Below, in pieces: positions 9,858 through 18,293 of a stretch of DNA of 64,000 nucleotides (position 1 is the first letter of the stretch; every line of letters begins with the position of its first letter). The notes below the pieces were generated by a model. The model was not told the DNA's origin, searched no databases, and saw nothing but the letters and a program-made list of their open reading frames with translations. This DNA is from Pedobacter sp. Leaf41. GTDB taxonomy: Bacteria > Bacteroidota > Bacteroidia > Sphingobacteriales > Sphingobacteriaceae. The stretch covers positions 538,211 to 602,210 of the forward strand of contig NZ_LMLE01000006.1 of assembly GCF_001422545.1 (NCBI RefSeq), written 5' to 3'. The translations under genes were made by a program, and so were the position numbers.

Positions 9858-9888
9858 TTTGCAAGGAATATTAAAAGTCGTACTTTTG
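9858..9888 (+). promoter_or_regulatory. Bacteroidota sigma promoter of tRNA-His
   Basis: A perfect -33 box TTTG (9858-9861), a 19-base spacer and a perfect -7 box TACTTTTG (9881-9888) match the Bacteroidota housekeeping promoter. The tRNA begins 17 bases after the -7 box. This is the cleanest promoter in the window. Confidence 0.85.
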
Positions 9889-9904
9889 TGACACTAAAAA
9901 ACAC

Positions 9905-9979
9905 GGTGGCTGTAGCTCAGTTGGTTAGAGTATTGGTTTGTGGTGCCGAGGGTCGTGGGTTCGAGCCCCATCAGCCACC
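9905..9979 (+). tRNA. tRNA-His (anticodon GTG)
   Basis: A full cloverleaf can be drawn. The acceptor stem GTGGCTG pairs with CAGCCAC. The D arm is GCTC/GAGT, and the anticodon stem TTGGT/GCCGA encloses the loop TTGTGGT with anticodon GTG. The T arm is GTGGG/CCCAT with loop TTCGAGC. An extra encoded G at 9905 faces C73 at 9979, the G-1 identity element of histidine tRNAs. The 3' CCA is not encoded and must be added after transcription. A promoter lies just upstream and a terminator just downstream, so it is a single-gene unit. Confidence 0.96.
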
Positions 9980-9981
9980 CG

Positions 9982-10015
9982 AAAGCCCTTTAAGGTAACT
10001 TAAAGGGCTTTTTAA
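9982..10015 (+). terminator. Rho-independent terminator of tRNA-His
   Basis: A 13-base perfect stem, AAAGCCCTTTAAG (9982-9994) with CTTAAAGGGCTTT (9999-10011), has a 4-base loop and is followed by T-rich sequence. It starts three bases after the tRNA. Confidence 0.9.
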
Positions 10016-10065
10016 TTTTTGGCGATTTTTAAATCGTTGAATTGAAGCGATAGCGACCGATTTTT

Positions 10066-10079
10066 GGTTCGAGCCCCAT
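10066..10079 (+). repeat. 14-base copy of the tRNA-His T-arm
   Basis: GGTTCGAGCCCCAT here is identical to 9958-9971 inside the tRNA-His T arm, 108 bases upstream. No other part of a tRNA surrounds it. A repeat of a tRNA 3' portion is what a tyrosine-recombinase attachment site leaves, but no integrase gene is seen in the window. It may be an att-like scar or a tRNA gene relic. Confidence 0.45.
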
Positions 10080-10102
10080 ATGGGTGGAAAAACCAGACTA
10101 TA

Positions 10103-10190
10103 TTGACCCCATCTCACCGGAAAATAAATTTGGTGTAAAAATTTGCTTTTCTGTATTTTACAGAATTGGCGAAGGGGTTTAAATGAATTA
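10103..10190 (+). repeat. TTGACCCC/GGGG mini-element, copy 1
   Basis: Begins TTGACCCCATCTCACCGG and ends GAAGGGGTTTAAATGAATTA. It aligns over its whole length with 42857-42945 in the same orientation and with 13674-13764 in the opposite one. The ends are approximate inverted repeats (TTGACCCC and GGGGTCAA, partly decayed here). No coding sequence lies inside. It resembles an old non-autonomous insertion element. The stretch 10191-10690 that follows has no gene apart from a palindrome at 10361-10393. Confidence 0.6.
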
Positions 10191-10360
10191 GTTTATGCAA
10201 ACGGTAACTGATTTAGTTGGATCTATAGGTTTGCGTTTATTTTTTAAACGTTTTATCATGGATAAGAAATATGAAAAGGGTCAATCTAAGGATTCGCTCA
10301 AATCTTTCTTAAATCTATTTTGTCAAAGTAATTTGCCATGTATGTTTATTGTAAACTCCT

Positions 10361-10393
10361 ACCATTAAATGGTGGAATATTGATATTCCACCA
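10361..10393. repeat. Overlapping palindromes
   Basis: TGGTGGAATAT (10370-10380) is followed two bases later by its exact complement ATATTCCACCA (10383-10393). Overlapping it, ACCATTAAATGGT (10361-10373) is a second short palindrome. The 2-base centre and lack of a T run argue against a normal terminator. It could be a protein-binding site or an element end. No flanking gene in the right position suggests a role. Confidence 0.5.
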
Positions 10394-10693
10394 AGGAAAT
10401 TAATTAGCTCATTGGGTGCCTTCAGCTTTAAGTAAAGGAAAATTAAATTAGCAAAGTTTCTTTCGTTCTATATTCTTTAGGTAGCTACTTCTGACTTTAC
10501 CAATTTCTAAGCAAAGAGGCATTTCAGGAATTAATGAATAGCAGGTTTTAAAATAAAATGCCTAATCTGAAAGCATTCTATTGAAATTTTAGCTCGAAAC
10601 TCTTTAATAATTTATAATATTTAGGTCGCAATGGTTGAAGATTTCTAACCGAAAAGCGTTCAATTTCGAATTTCTAACTTTGCGAAATTAATA

Positions 10694-11143
10694 TCAACTC
10701 CAGTTTAGGAGTTCTATTATATTCCCGTCTGGGTCTGAAATGTAAATAAACCTAAATACACCGATATTATCAAAATGATTTTCGCTTAACTCTCCAATTT
10801 TCGATGCTCCATTCTTTAATGCTATTGCTAAAACCCCCTCAATATCCTCTACCTTAAATGCGATATGTCCAAATCCTTTTTGATTAGCTAAGTGTCTTTC
10901 AGCATTAATCGTTTCTGAATACTGATAGATTTCTAATGTCGGTCCATTATCCCCATAGCCAGGTAGCCGTAATTGTACTCCTTGTAAATTCGCGTTAAAG
11001 ACGCCGGTGCCTTTTTCAAGCCAATCCCCTTGATAGTTTCGTATAGGTGGAACCGCTATGCAATTAAACACGGTTTCATAGAAACGTGCAAGTTCCTTCC
11101 AATCCTTTGTTATAATGTTGGTATGCGCATACTTTATGTTCAT
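10694..11143 (-). CDS. VOC family protein
   Basis: A 149-residue single-domain protein of the vicinal-oxygen-chelate superfamily. The N-terminus KYAHTNIITKDWKELARFYETVF carries the first histidine of the usual metal site, GFGHIAFKVEDIEGVL carries the second, and DPDGNIIELLNWS ends with the expected glutamate. Length and sequence suit the glyoxalase/bleomycin-resistance-like group, but the substrate cannot be inferred. It is monocistronic and lies between a copy of the TTGACCCC repeat and an unrelated esterase gene, in a stretch that looks accessory. Confidence 0.85.
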   Translation of the reverse strand: MNIKYAHTNIITKDWKELARFYETVFNCIAVPPIRNYQGDWLEKGTGVFNANLQGVQLRLPGYGDNGPTLEIYQYSETINAERHLANQKGFGHIAFKVEDIEGVLAIALKNGASKIGELSENHFDNIGVFRFIYISDPDGNIIELLNWS

Positions 11144-11563
11144 AATGTAAATTTTGATACGTAAAGGTATTAAAGGTAAGATTTATTGCAATTTATCCTT
11201 CTCTGACGTGATAAAATTTTTTGTTCTTTAAGCCATTTAAAAGTATTATTTTGCCTTCAAATTTCCTGCAATAAACCAACAAGAAATATCAAGTTTATTG
11301 CCTGTTGTGTTCTCCTGAAATTGCCATTTACAATATTCGTTTTTTGAGACAACACATAGGTTGTCGATTATTTGATCTATCAAATATCGACCAGTTCCGA
11401 TGCTTAATTCTTCCGAAATAAGCTAAAAAATATTTGTTGTTCTCAAACACTTTTGAGGACTTTCATCACTTTCAAAATTGTTTGCTGGTTAACATAATCA
11501 TAATCAACAGACATTAGTTTTGGAACAGAATTTTACAAATATTTACATCTTTCGCAAGATCAC
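11144..11563. other. Intergenic region between divergent genes
   Basis: 420 bases between the VOC gene and the esterase, AT-rich. It must contain both promoters, but no good TTTG/TAnnTTTG pair was found in either orientation. No ORF worth reporting, tRNA or strong hairpin is seen. Confidence 0.5.
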
Positions 11564-12784
11564 ATGAAAATTTTCCGATCATTAATTATCGTTGTTTTAC
11601 TTCAAATTTATTTTAGTAATGCGATTGCCCAGGAACTTATGACCTATTCAGTGCCTGAAACATATGAAATGCCACCAAAACTTATTCCCACCGGCAGGAA
11701 ATATTGGGTCAGCCTTCCAAAAGATTACGGTAAGACTTTAAATAGATATCCGTTATTGTTTCTTTTTGATGGCGATGAAGACTATTTAAAAAACCTAATA
11801 TTAGCTGATGTTGACCAATTGACCCGATTTGGGGAGATGCCGCCCTGCATAATCGTGGGAATCTTACAAAGAAACCGGGCACTTGATTTTGGCCCCTTAT
11901 ATGCAATCAGCTCTTTGCCAAATAGTGAAAAAGTAAATGGAGATATATTTTTTAAGTTCATTAAAGAGGAATTGACCCCGACACTGGAACGAAAATATCG
12001 AACACAGCCATTAAAAATAGCAATCGGACACTCATTGGGAGGCCTTTTTCTTCTTAATAGCTTTACAAAGGATCCTTCTTTCTTCAATGGTATCGTGGCC
12101 GTAAGCCCAGCTCTCGAGTTAGGCAGGGACAGTATCTTGTTTGCTAATCTTGAAAATACATTAAAAAGTGATCTAAAAAAGCATACTTATTTTTGCTGGG
12201 CATCAGGAACAGAGGGTGTAAATGAAAAGGCATTTAGGGCGGGCTCTCAGAAACTGACAGAAATATTTGATAAACAACCTAATAAAAGGTTCGATTTTAA
12301 GTTTATCGACCTGCCTGGCCGATCACATAACCTGACGCCATTGTATTCAATGCTTGGCTCAATGAATTTCCTGTTTCAGCGCTGGAACATTTCTGCCTGG
12401 TACCGGGAACTATTTGCAGGCAAGGTTCGAGATCCGATCAAATATTATGAACGAAGACGGGTCTCAATGGAAACCTTATATGGCTTCAATGAAGACCCAA
12501 CTGAGGACAGAATTCAAAACAATATTGGTAAGGAATTATTTACTGCAAAAAAGTACGGGTTAGCTTTGCCATATCTAAAGAAAGCAGTTGACCTAAATCC
12601 AGAAGACAGCGACTTTAATGCTGATTTGAGCATGGCAGAAGAAAAGTCAAAAAAATATTCTGATGCCCTAAGATCACTCCAGAGGGCGCTCGATCATTTG
12701 GCTGTTAAGAATGAAGATTATAAAGAAAAATCAAGTAAATTTAAATCAGATATTTCAAGACTAGAATTGTTGATTAAACAGTAA
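11564..12784 (+). CDS. Exported esterase (alpha/beta hydrolase) with C-terminal TPR
   Basis: A 406-residue protein with a signal peptide ending near residue 22 (SNAIAQ). Residues 30-270 fit the esterase D/IroE-type alpha/beta hydrolase fold, with the oxyanion region LLFLFDGDEDYL and the nucleophile elbow GHSLGG (S157). A late histidine in PGRSHNLTPLY probably completes the triad. The last 100 residues form tetratricopeptide repeats (GKELFTAKKYGLALPYLKKAV and the following helices). Family members hydrolyse short acyl esters or siderophore esters, and the substrate here is unknown. It is monocistronic and exported, probably to the periplasm. Confidence 0.85.
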   Translation: MKIFRSLIIVVLLQIYFSNAIAQELMTYSVPETYEMPPKLIPTGRKYWVSLPKDYGKTLNRYPLLFLFDGDEDYLKNLILADVDQLTRFGEMPPCIIVGILQRNRALDFGPLYAISSLPNSEKVNGDIFFKFIKEELTPTLERKYRTQPLKIAIGHSLGGLFLLNSFTKDPSFFNGIVAVSPALELGRDSILFANLENTLKSDLKKHTYFCWASGTEGVNEKAFRAGSQKLTEIFDKQPNKRFDFKFIDLPGRSHNLTPLYSMLGSMNFLFQRWNISAWYRELFAGKVRDPIKYYERRRVSMETLYGFNEDPTEDRIQNNIGKELFTAKKYGLALPYLKKAVDLNPEDSDFNADLSMAEEKSKKYSDALRSLQRALDHLAVKNEDYKEKSSKFKSDISRLELLIKQ

Positions 12785-13032
12785 CAGCCTCATTAGAAGC
12801 GTGCTGTTAGGCAAATAGATCAAGGGCGTGCATAAATTAATTTCTCGTCTATCATTTAATAATTTGCTATTTTTTTTGCCTTTTCATCGTCAGGTATGTG
12901 CAGATTCATAACGATTGATGCAGTAACCATTTCGTTAATTTCTGAGATATTCTTTCGTTGTTTCATTGTCCAGAATGGTTACTTTTCAGAAAACAGCATT
13001 TAAATTTGTAACACAAAACTGAGAGTCGAATC
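12785..13032. other. Decayed intergenic DNA with one 36-codon ORF
   Basis: Nothing with a recognisable family. A minus-strand ORF at 12856-12966 reads MKQRKNISEINEMV and ends DDEKAKKIANY; its composition looks protein-like but it is too short to call. It may be the remnant of a larger gene, in keeping with the broken gene that follows. Confidence 0.35.
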
Positions 13033-13063
13033 TTTTCTTATCTACACTTTTTAGCTAACTTTG
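13033..13063 (+). promoter_or_regulatory. Promoter before the broken flavin-fold gene
   Basis: TTTT (13033-13036), a 19-base spacer and a perfect TAACTTTG -7 box (13056-13063) match the Bacteroidota promoter layout except for the fourth -33 base. It lies immediately upstream of the pseudogene and suggests the gene was once expressed from here. Confidence 0.5.
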
Positions 13064-13085
13064 AACCATTGGAAAAGCGCATTAA

Positions 13086-13610
13086 TTTTTTATCGCGCAA
13101 CAGGATTATTTTTATTTGTCAACCATCAGCGAAAGCGGCTACCCTTATATTCAATTCAGGGGAGGCCCGAAAGGTTTTTTAAAAGTTCTTGATCCTTCAA
13201 CCCCAGGTTTTATTGATTTTTAAGGAAACAAACAATATATATCTACGGGAAATATTACCACCAATAACAAGGCTGCTTTATTTTTTCTGGATCAGGCTGC
13301 GAGTGCAAGATTAAAAATGTTCGCCGAGGTCGAAATAGTCACTTTGTCCAATCGTCCGGATTTTTTTGAAAAACTCAGCCTGGAGAATTATAAGTATAAG
13401 CCCATGCGCATTATGCTTTTCAAGATTCAAGGCTATGACTGGAATTGTCCCCAGCACATCACTCCAAGATTTATCCATAAGGAAGTTCAGGAAGCTTTGC
13501 AAGACCAGATAGAGGAAGCAAAACGACTGAAGGAGGAAAACGAAAAATTGAAAAAACAGATCTTTGAACTGACCAATTACGAAAAGCAACTGGCTTGTCG
13601 CAAGATTTGA
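13086..13610 (+). pseudogene. Broken pyridoxamine-phosphate-oxidase-like flavoprotein
   Basis: Reading in one frame from 13095 gives AQQDYFYLSTISESGYPYIQ, then FRGGPKGFLKVLDPSTPGFIDF, an in-frame TAA at 13221-13223, and then GNKQYISTGNITTNNKAALFF and so on to 13610. This is the FMN-binding split-barrel layout of the pyridoxamine 5'-phosphate oxidase-like family. The segments either side of the stop are in the same frame, so one substitution could account for it. The 5' end is also lost, since a stop at 13083-13085 leaves no room for the normal N-terminus. The C-terminal 30 residues form a charged helix (EEAKRLKEENEKLKKQ). The open frame from 13317 is only the surviving C-terminal half. Confidence 0.8.
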
Positions 13611-13673
13611 GTATAGTCTGATATAGATTTGAAATATACTCTATAAAGTTTGTGTTTACGTCGTATTTGAACA

Positions 13674-13764
13674 TACCAATAAATTTGACTCCTTCTCGCC
13701 AATTTACATCTATGAAGATAGGCAAGAAGTTGAAATAAATGTTTTACTGGTGAGACGAGGTCAA
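13674..13764 (-). repeat. TTGACCCC/GGGG mini-element, copy 2, inverted
   Basis: On the minus strand this reads TTGACCTCGTCTCACCAG and later AATTGGCGAGAAGGAGTCAAAT, matching copy 1 (10103-10190) and copy 3 (42857-42945). With copy 1 it flanks 3.6 kb holding the VOC gene, the esterase gene and the broken flavoprotein as an inverted pair. No transposase is seen between them. Confidence 0.6.
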
Positions 13765-13873
13765 TCTACTTCGGCTTATCCAGTTTGGCTGATGCCGCCT
13801 AAATTAACTCATTCTGAATAAACACTGGACTATTAGATCTAGTTTGGGGTAGGAGTCGGTAGGTTAAGAAAAT

Positions 13874-14776
13874 CTATTCCGGGCCCTCGGTTTTTTTTCT
13901 GCGCAAGATCCGATACGTTTGTGGGGAAACTTTCATGCTTTTTTTAAATAACCTCGAAAAATGGAAAGCATCCTCATAGCCTAAATCTATGGCAATATCC
14001 CGGATCTTGATTTCGGTACTGTAAAGGAGTGCACAAGCTTTTCTCACTTTCAGATGGATAAAATAATCCATGGGTGGCATTCCGGTTGATTTTTTGAAAA
14101 GACTTGAAAAATAGGAAACCGATAGTTTATTGAGTTCCGCAAAATGCTCAACAGAGACTTTTTTTGATAATCCCTGTTGCATGTAATCGATCGTTTTTTT
14201 GATCATGTCCCGCTCATCCTGTGCTTTTATACTGGTATGCTTTTCTGGATATAAGAAAGTGGCCAGGAAATGATAAAGGCATAAATTAACATTACTTAGG
14301 TTTTCTTTGCCATATCCCAGCTGGAGGTTTTCGTACATAGATTCCCAGATTTGAATTCCTTTCTCATTGAGATGGATCGGCTTGGCACCGTCGTAAAGAC
14401 CTAAGTCAAAGCCATCATTGAATCCCTTTAAATTCTCACCACAAAAGTGAACCCAATAAATCGACCAGGGATCATGGTCATCTGCGCCGTAACTCATTTT
14501 TGCTTTGGTGGTAGGAACAATAATAAATTCATTGGCCGATACATCCATTCGTTGCCCGTCAATCAGAAACCAACCCTTTCCCCGTAAGCAATAAATTAAT
14601 ATATTTTCGCTGCATCCATTTGGCCGTTCCCGATAATGAAATGTTGCGTTGGGAAAGTAGCCCATTGAGGTGATGTAAAGCTGGTTCATCACAATATTGC
14701 TATCTGCGGCAGCCTTCCAGGCCGCCTCAGGAACATAGATATGCTTTTCGCCCTGAAAGCCGTCTTTTCTCTTCAT
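13874..14776 (-). CDS. AraC family transcriptional regulator of PUL 1
   Basis: A 300-residue cytoplasmic regulator. Residues from about 40 to 165 form a cupin-type sugar-sensing domain (LRGKGWFLIDGQRMDVSANEFIIVP). The C-terminal 100 residues carry two helix-turn-helix motifs, VEHFAELNKLSVSYFSSLFKK and IRDIAIDLGYEDAFHFSRLFKK, ending in the AraC signature KVSPQTYR. It is divergent from the SusC gene of PUL 1, and the shared 223-base interval contains an inverted repeat at 14847-14878, so it is the likely local activator. It lacks the membrane and kinase parts of the hybrid regulator at 55618. Confidence 0.92.
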   Translation of the reverse strand: MKRKDGFQGEKHIYVPEAAWKAAADSNIVMNQLYITSMGYFPNATFHYRERPNGCSENILIYCLRGKGWFLIDGQRMDVSANEFIIVPTTKAKMSYGADDHDPWSIYWVHFCGENLKGFNDGFDLGLYDGAKPIHLNEKGIQIWESMYENLQLGYGKENLSNVNLCLYHFLATFLYPEKHTSIKAQDERDMIKKTIDYMQQGLSKKVSVEHFAELNKLSVSYFSSLFKKSTGMPPMDYFIHLKVRKACALLYSTEIKIRDIAIDLGYEDAFHFSRLFKKSMKVSPQTYRILRRKKTEGPE

Positions 14777-14846
14777 TTAATTTGGAGTTAGGTAAGTGAA
14801 GGTAAATATATAATAATAGTGGATAGAAACATGTCGAAAATAGTTG

Positions 14847-14878
14847 AATAGTTCATCATAATAGATGAATATACTATT
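14847..14878. promoter_or_regulatory. Inverted repeat, candidate AraC-type operator
   Basis: TTCATC (14852-14857) and GATGAA (14864-14869) are exact complements around a 6-base centre. Outer arms AATAG (14847-14851) and CTATT (14874-14878) extend the symmetry with a 4-base bulge. It lies between the AraC regulator and SusC, 122 bases from the SusC start. Confidence 0.35.
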
Positions 14879-14999
14879 TTAGTCTGTATACAATAGCATT
14901 AGTTTTGAATATATAAAGCAAATCAAACAGATTGGGTTTTTCAAAATAGAACTGAATACTGATTGAGAACTTTTACTAACCAAATATTTCAAATAAAGT

Positions 15000-17900
15000 A
15001 TGAGCCAAACTCTACAAAAAAAATGTAAGCTTCTTTATGGGCTGGTATTTTTACTGCTTTTATTTATGGGCAACTTATCCCATGCCCAAGGCCAGGTAAA
15101 AAAAACAATTACAGGTAAGGTGACCGATTCGCTCGGCATAGGCCTACCCGGTGTTGTGGTAGCGGCGGTCAATCAGGCAAATGTGGGTACACAAACTGAT
15201 AATAATGGTAAATTCGTTTTGGATGTAAGTCCGGGACAATTAATCCGATTTTCGTTTGTGGGCTACAAAGAGCAGCGTGTTACGGTAGGAGATAACAGTG
15301 TAATCAATATTAAGTTGATTGAGGATAATATCCTCGCTGACGAGGTAGTAATTACTGCCCTGGGCCAACGTCAAAGGAAAGAAGCCTTAGTCGGCTCGGT
15401 AACAACTGTCAAAGTAGCCAACCTTAAAATTCCATCGAGTAATTTAACAAATGCACTATCCGGGCAGATTGCTGGAGTAATTGGCTATCAGCGAAGCGGA
15501 CAGCCGGGACAGGACAATTCCCAGTTTTTTATTCGTGGGGTAACTACTTTTGGTTATAAACAAGACCCCCTCATTTTAATTGATAATGTGGAACTGACTT
15601 CTTCTGATCTGGCACGTTTGCAGGTTGACGACATTGAAAGTTTCTCAATTTTAAAAGATGCCAGTGCGACGGCGTTATATGGAGCACGTGGTGCAAACGG
15701 TGTAATTTTGGTTTCTACCAAATCTGGTAAAGTTGGCAAGGCAAAAATCAGTTTCCGCGTGGAGCAATCCGCCAGCCAATCCACTCAAAATCTGGAACTG
15801 GCAGATCCTGTTACCTATATGAGGCTCTTCAATGAAGCAGCAATCGGGCGGAACATGGATCCGGTATTTAACCAAAATAAAATCAACAATACCCTAAACA
15901 CGATAAACCGTTCTCCGGGATACAATGAATATGTTTATCCTGCCGTTGATTGGCTCGATATGTTGTTCAAAAAGCGCACATCAACCCAGAGGGCCAATCT
16001 TGGTATAAGCGGTGGAGGTGGCGTTGCCCGCTATTACGTTGCCGGTTCCTACAATCTGGATAATGGGGTACTGAAAGAGGATGAAAGAAACAACAATGAT
16101 AATAATATTAAATTCCGTAACTACCAGCTGCGTTCGAATGTAAATATAGATTTGACTAAGACTACTGAAATGGTGGTTCGTCTTTCGGGAAATTTTAGTG
16201 AATACAATGGCCCGATTGCATCAGACGGTGGGTTTTCGACTGATTTGTATAATGCGGCTGTGCATACAAGTCCGGTATTATTTCCAGCCTATTTTCCTGC
16301 CGATCAGGCAAATCAGAATGCACAACACATCCTCTTCGGTAATACGGTAGGTAATGCCGCTAATGATATCCGAAATGTAAACCCCTATGCAGCAATGCTG
16401 ATGGGACATAAAAACTCTTCAGAATCAAGAATGTCAGCACAGTTTGAGGTAAACCAAAAACTGGATTTTTTAACTGAAGGTCTCACCTTCCGGTCTATAT
16501 TCAGTACCAACAGATATTCTTATTTTGATTCCTCAATGGCTTATGCCCCTTTTTATTACAATGTAAGTTCATATGACAGACAATCCAATCAATATTCACT
16601 TAACTGGCTAAATCCATCGGTAACAGCACCTCTAAATGTGGCCCGTGAATATTTAAGCTACTATCCAGGTTCTCCAACGGTAAACACCTTTTTATATGCC
16701 CAGGCATCAATGAATTACGACCGCACTTTTGGAAATCATACTGTAAGCGGTACATTAATCGGGACCGCCCAGCAAACACGGTATAATAATGCAAGAGATC
16801 CTAAAAACAACCAGCCTACTTTACAATATTCTTTACCTTACCGTAACATCGGCTTAGCCGGACGTTTAACCTATTCCTATAAAAACCGTTATTTTCTTGA
16901 AACAAACTTTGGCTATAATGGCTCTGAAAGGTTTTCCGAAAATCATCGTTTTGGTTTCTTCCCAACCATTGGCGGTGGTTGGATCGTATCCAATGAAGGT
17001 TTCTGGAAGGGCGGAATCGCCGATGTGGTTAGCCGCTTAAAGCTACGCGGCAGTTTTGGTATTGTGGGCAATGATGCTATTGGCTCGCAACGTTTCTTCT
17101 ATAAATCGGATGTCAATCTGAACGGCGGAGGAAACTATGCACAGTTTGGTTTTAATGGTGCCTCAGAGCGTCAGGGCGTATATATCAATAGCTATGAAAA
17201 TACCAATATCACCTGGGAAACTTCGCAACAAACCAATATCGCTTTGGAGGCTACACTTTTCAAAAATCTGAGTCTGATTGCGGAGGTGTACAACAATTAT
17301 AGATATGATATCTATATGCCAAGGAGGAATGTTCCCTCGACGCTGGGATTGGAAGCCATTGATCCAAATACAAACCTACCTGACATTGGCGCAAATATTG
17401 GTGTCGCCCGTTCCCGAGGTATGGATCTATCATTGGATTACAAGTTCAATGCCAACGAGTTTTCTTTTGCCGTTCGTGGCAACATGACTTTCGCAAAAAA
17501 TAAATACGTAAACTTTGAAGAGCCGCAGTGGGCAGAAGCTTATCGTTATACAACCGGCCAGGCCATTAGTAGAAATTATGGTTACATAGCTGAGCGGTTG
17601 TTCGTTGACGATAAAGAGGTAGCTAACTCACCAGCCCAGATTTTTTCTAATGGTGGCAAAGCTCCCAGGGGAGGAGATATTAAGTATAAGGATTTAAATA
17701 ACGATGGGAAGATTGATGATGCCGACAAGGCTTATATTGGTTTTCCGCAATCTCCTGAATTAGTATATGGTTTCGGGTTCAGTTCGTCTTACAAGGGTTT
17801 TGATTTATCTGCGTTTGTAACTGGCCAGGGAAGAATGACATTTTTTATTAAACCAGAGAAGATAAGCCCTTTTGTTCCTATTGATGAGAGAAGAAAGGTC

Positions 17901-18293
17901 AATCCTTTCGATGGTGGTGATGGCGATTTTTTCGGCAATACGCAATTGTTAAAAGACTTTGCGAATAATCACTGGTCACCAGAGAATCAGGATCTCTATG
18001 CTTTGTACCCCCGTTTATCGGTTACCAAAGAGGATCTGGAAAATAACCGCCAAACCAGTACATGGTGGATGAGAAACGGCCGGTTGATTAGATTAAAATC
18101 AGTAGAGATCGGCTATACTTTACCACAGCGTATCTCGACTAAAATCAAGTTAAGTTCAGCCCGTCTGTACTTCAATGGTTTGAATTTATTGACCTGGTCT
18201 CCATTCAAGATGTGGGATCCCGAACAGGGAGGTAATGGTTTTGCCTATCCTATCCAAAAAGTATTCAATGTTGGTTTAAACGTAACATTATAA
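15000..18293 (+). CDS. SusC/RagA-type TonB-dependent outer-membrane transporter
   Basis: A 1097-residue outer-membrane importer that, with the SusD protein, takes glycan oligomers into the periplasm using TonB energy. The signal peptide ends near residue 29 (SHAQ). A carboxypeptidase-regulatory-like beta domain follows (ITGKVTDSLGIGLPGVVV). Next comes a TonB box region (LADEVVITALGQ), then a plug with the family signature SFSILKDASATALYGARGANGVILVSTKSG, and a beta-barrel ending in the aromatic/hydrophobic tail VGLNVTL. There is no STN sensor domain, so it is not an anti-sigma-type receptor. It is the first gene of PUL 1. Its stop overlaps the SusD start (TAATG), consistent with translational coupling. 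Confidence 0.95.
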   Translation: MSQTLQKKCKLLYGLVFLLLLFMGNLSHAQGQVKKTITGKVTDSLGIGLPGVVVAAVNQANVGTQTDNNGKFVLDVSPGQLIRFSFVGYKEQRVTVGDNSVINIKLIEDNILADEVVITALGQRQRKEALVGSVTTVKVANLKIPSSNLTNALSGQIAGVIGYQRSGQPGQDNSQFFIRGVTTFGYKQDPLILIDNVELTSSDLARLQVDDIESFSILKDASATALYGARGANGVILVSTKSGKVGKAKISFRVEQSASQSTQNLELADPVTYMRLFNEAAIGRNMDPVFNQNKINNTLNTINRSPGYNEYVYPAVDWLDMLFKKRTSTQRANLGISGGGGVARYYVAGSYNLDNGVLKEDERNNNDNNIKFRNYQLRSNVNIDLTKTTEMVVRLSGNFSEYNGPIASDGGFSTDLYNAAVHTSPVLFPAYFPADQANQNAQHILFGNTVGNAANDIRNVNPYAAMLMGHKNSSESRMSAQFEVNQKLDFLTEGLTFRSIFSTNRYSYFDSSMAYAPFYYNVSSYDRQSNQYSLNWLNPSVTAPLNVAREYLSYYPGSPTVNTFLYAQASMNYDRTFGNHTVSGTLIGTAQQTRYNNARDPKNNQPTLQYSLPYRNIGLAGRLTYSYKNRYFLETNFGYNGSERFSENHRFGFFPTIGGGWIVSNEGFWKGGIADVVSRLKLRGSFGIVGNDAIGSQRFFYKSDVNLNGGGNYAQFGFNGASERQGVYINSYENTNITWETSQQTNIALEATLFKNLSLIAEVYNNYRYDIYMPRRNVPSTLGLEAIDPNTNLPDIGANIGVARSRGMDLSLDYKFNANEFSFAVRGNMTFAKNKYVNFEEPQWAEAYRYTTGQAISRNYGYIAERLFVDDKEVANSPAQIFSNGGKAPRGGDIKYKDLNNDGKIDDADKAYIGFPQSPELVYGFGFSSSYKGFDLSAFVTGQGRMTFFIKPEKISPFVPIDERRKVNPFDGGDGDFFGNTQLLKDFANNHWSPENQDLYALYPRLSVTKEDLENNRQTSTWWMRNGRLIRLKSVEIGYTLPQRISTKIKLSSARLYFNGLNLLTWSPFKMWDPEQGGNGFAYPIQKVFNVGLNVTL

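Noticed and set aside
13471..13725. 84-codon minus-strand ORF
   Set aside because: It runs antisense through the broken flavoprotein and into repeat copy 2; no family resemblance.
10103..13764. Intact transposon
   Set aside because: The flanking repeats are real, but no transposase or integrase gene lies inside or nearby.
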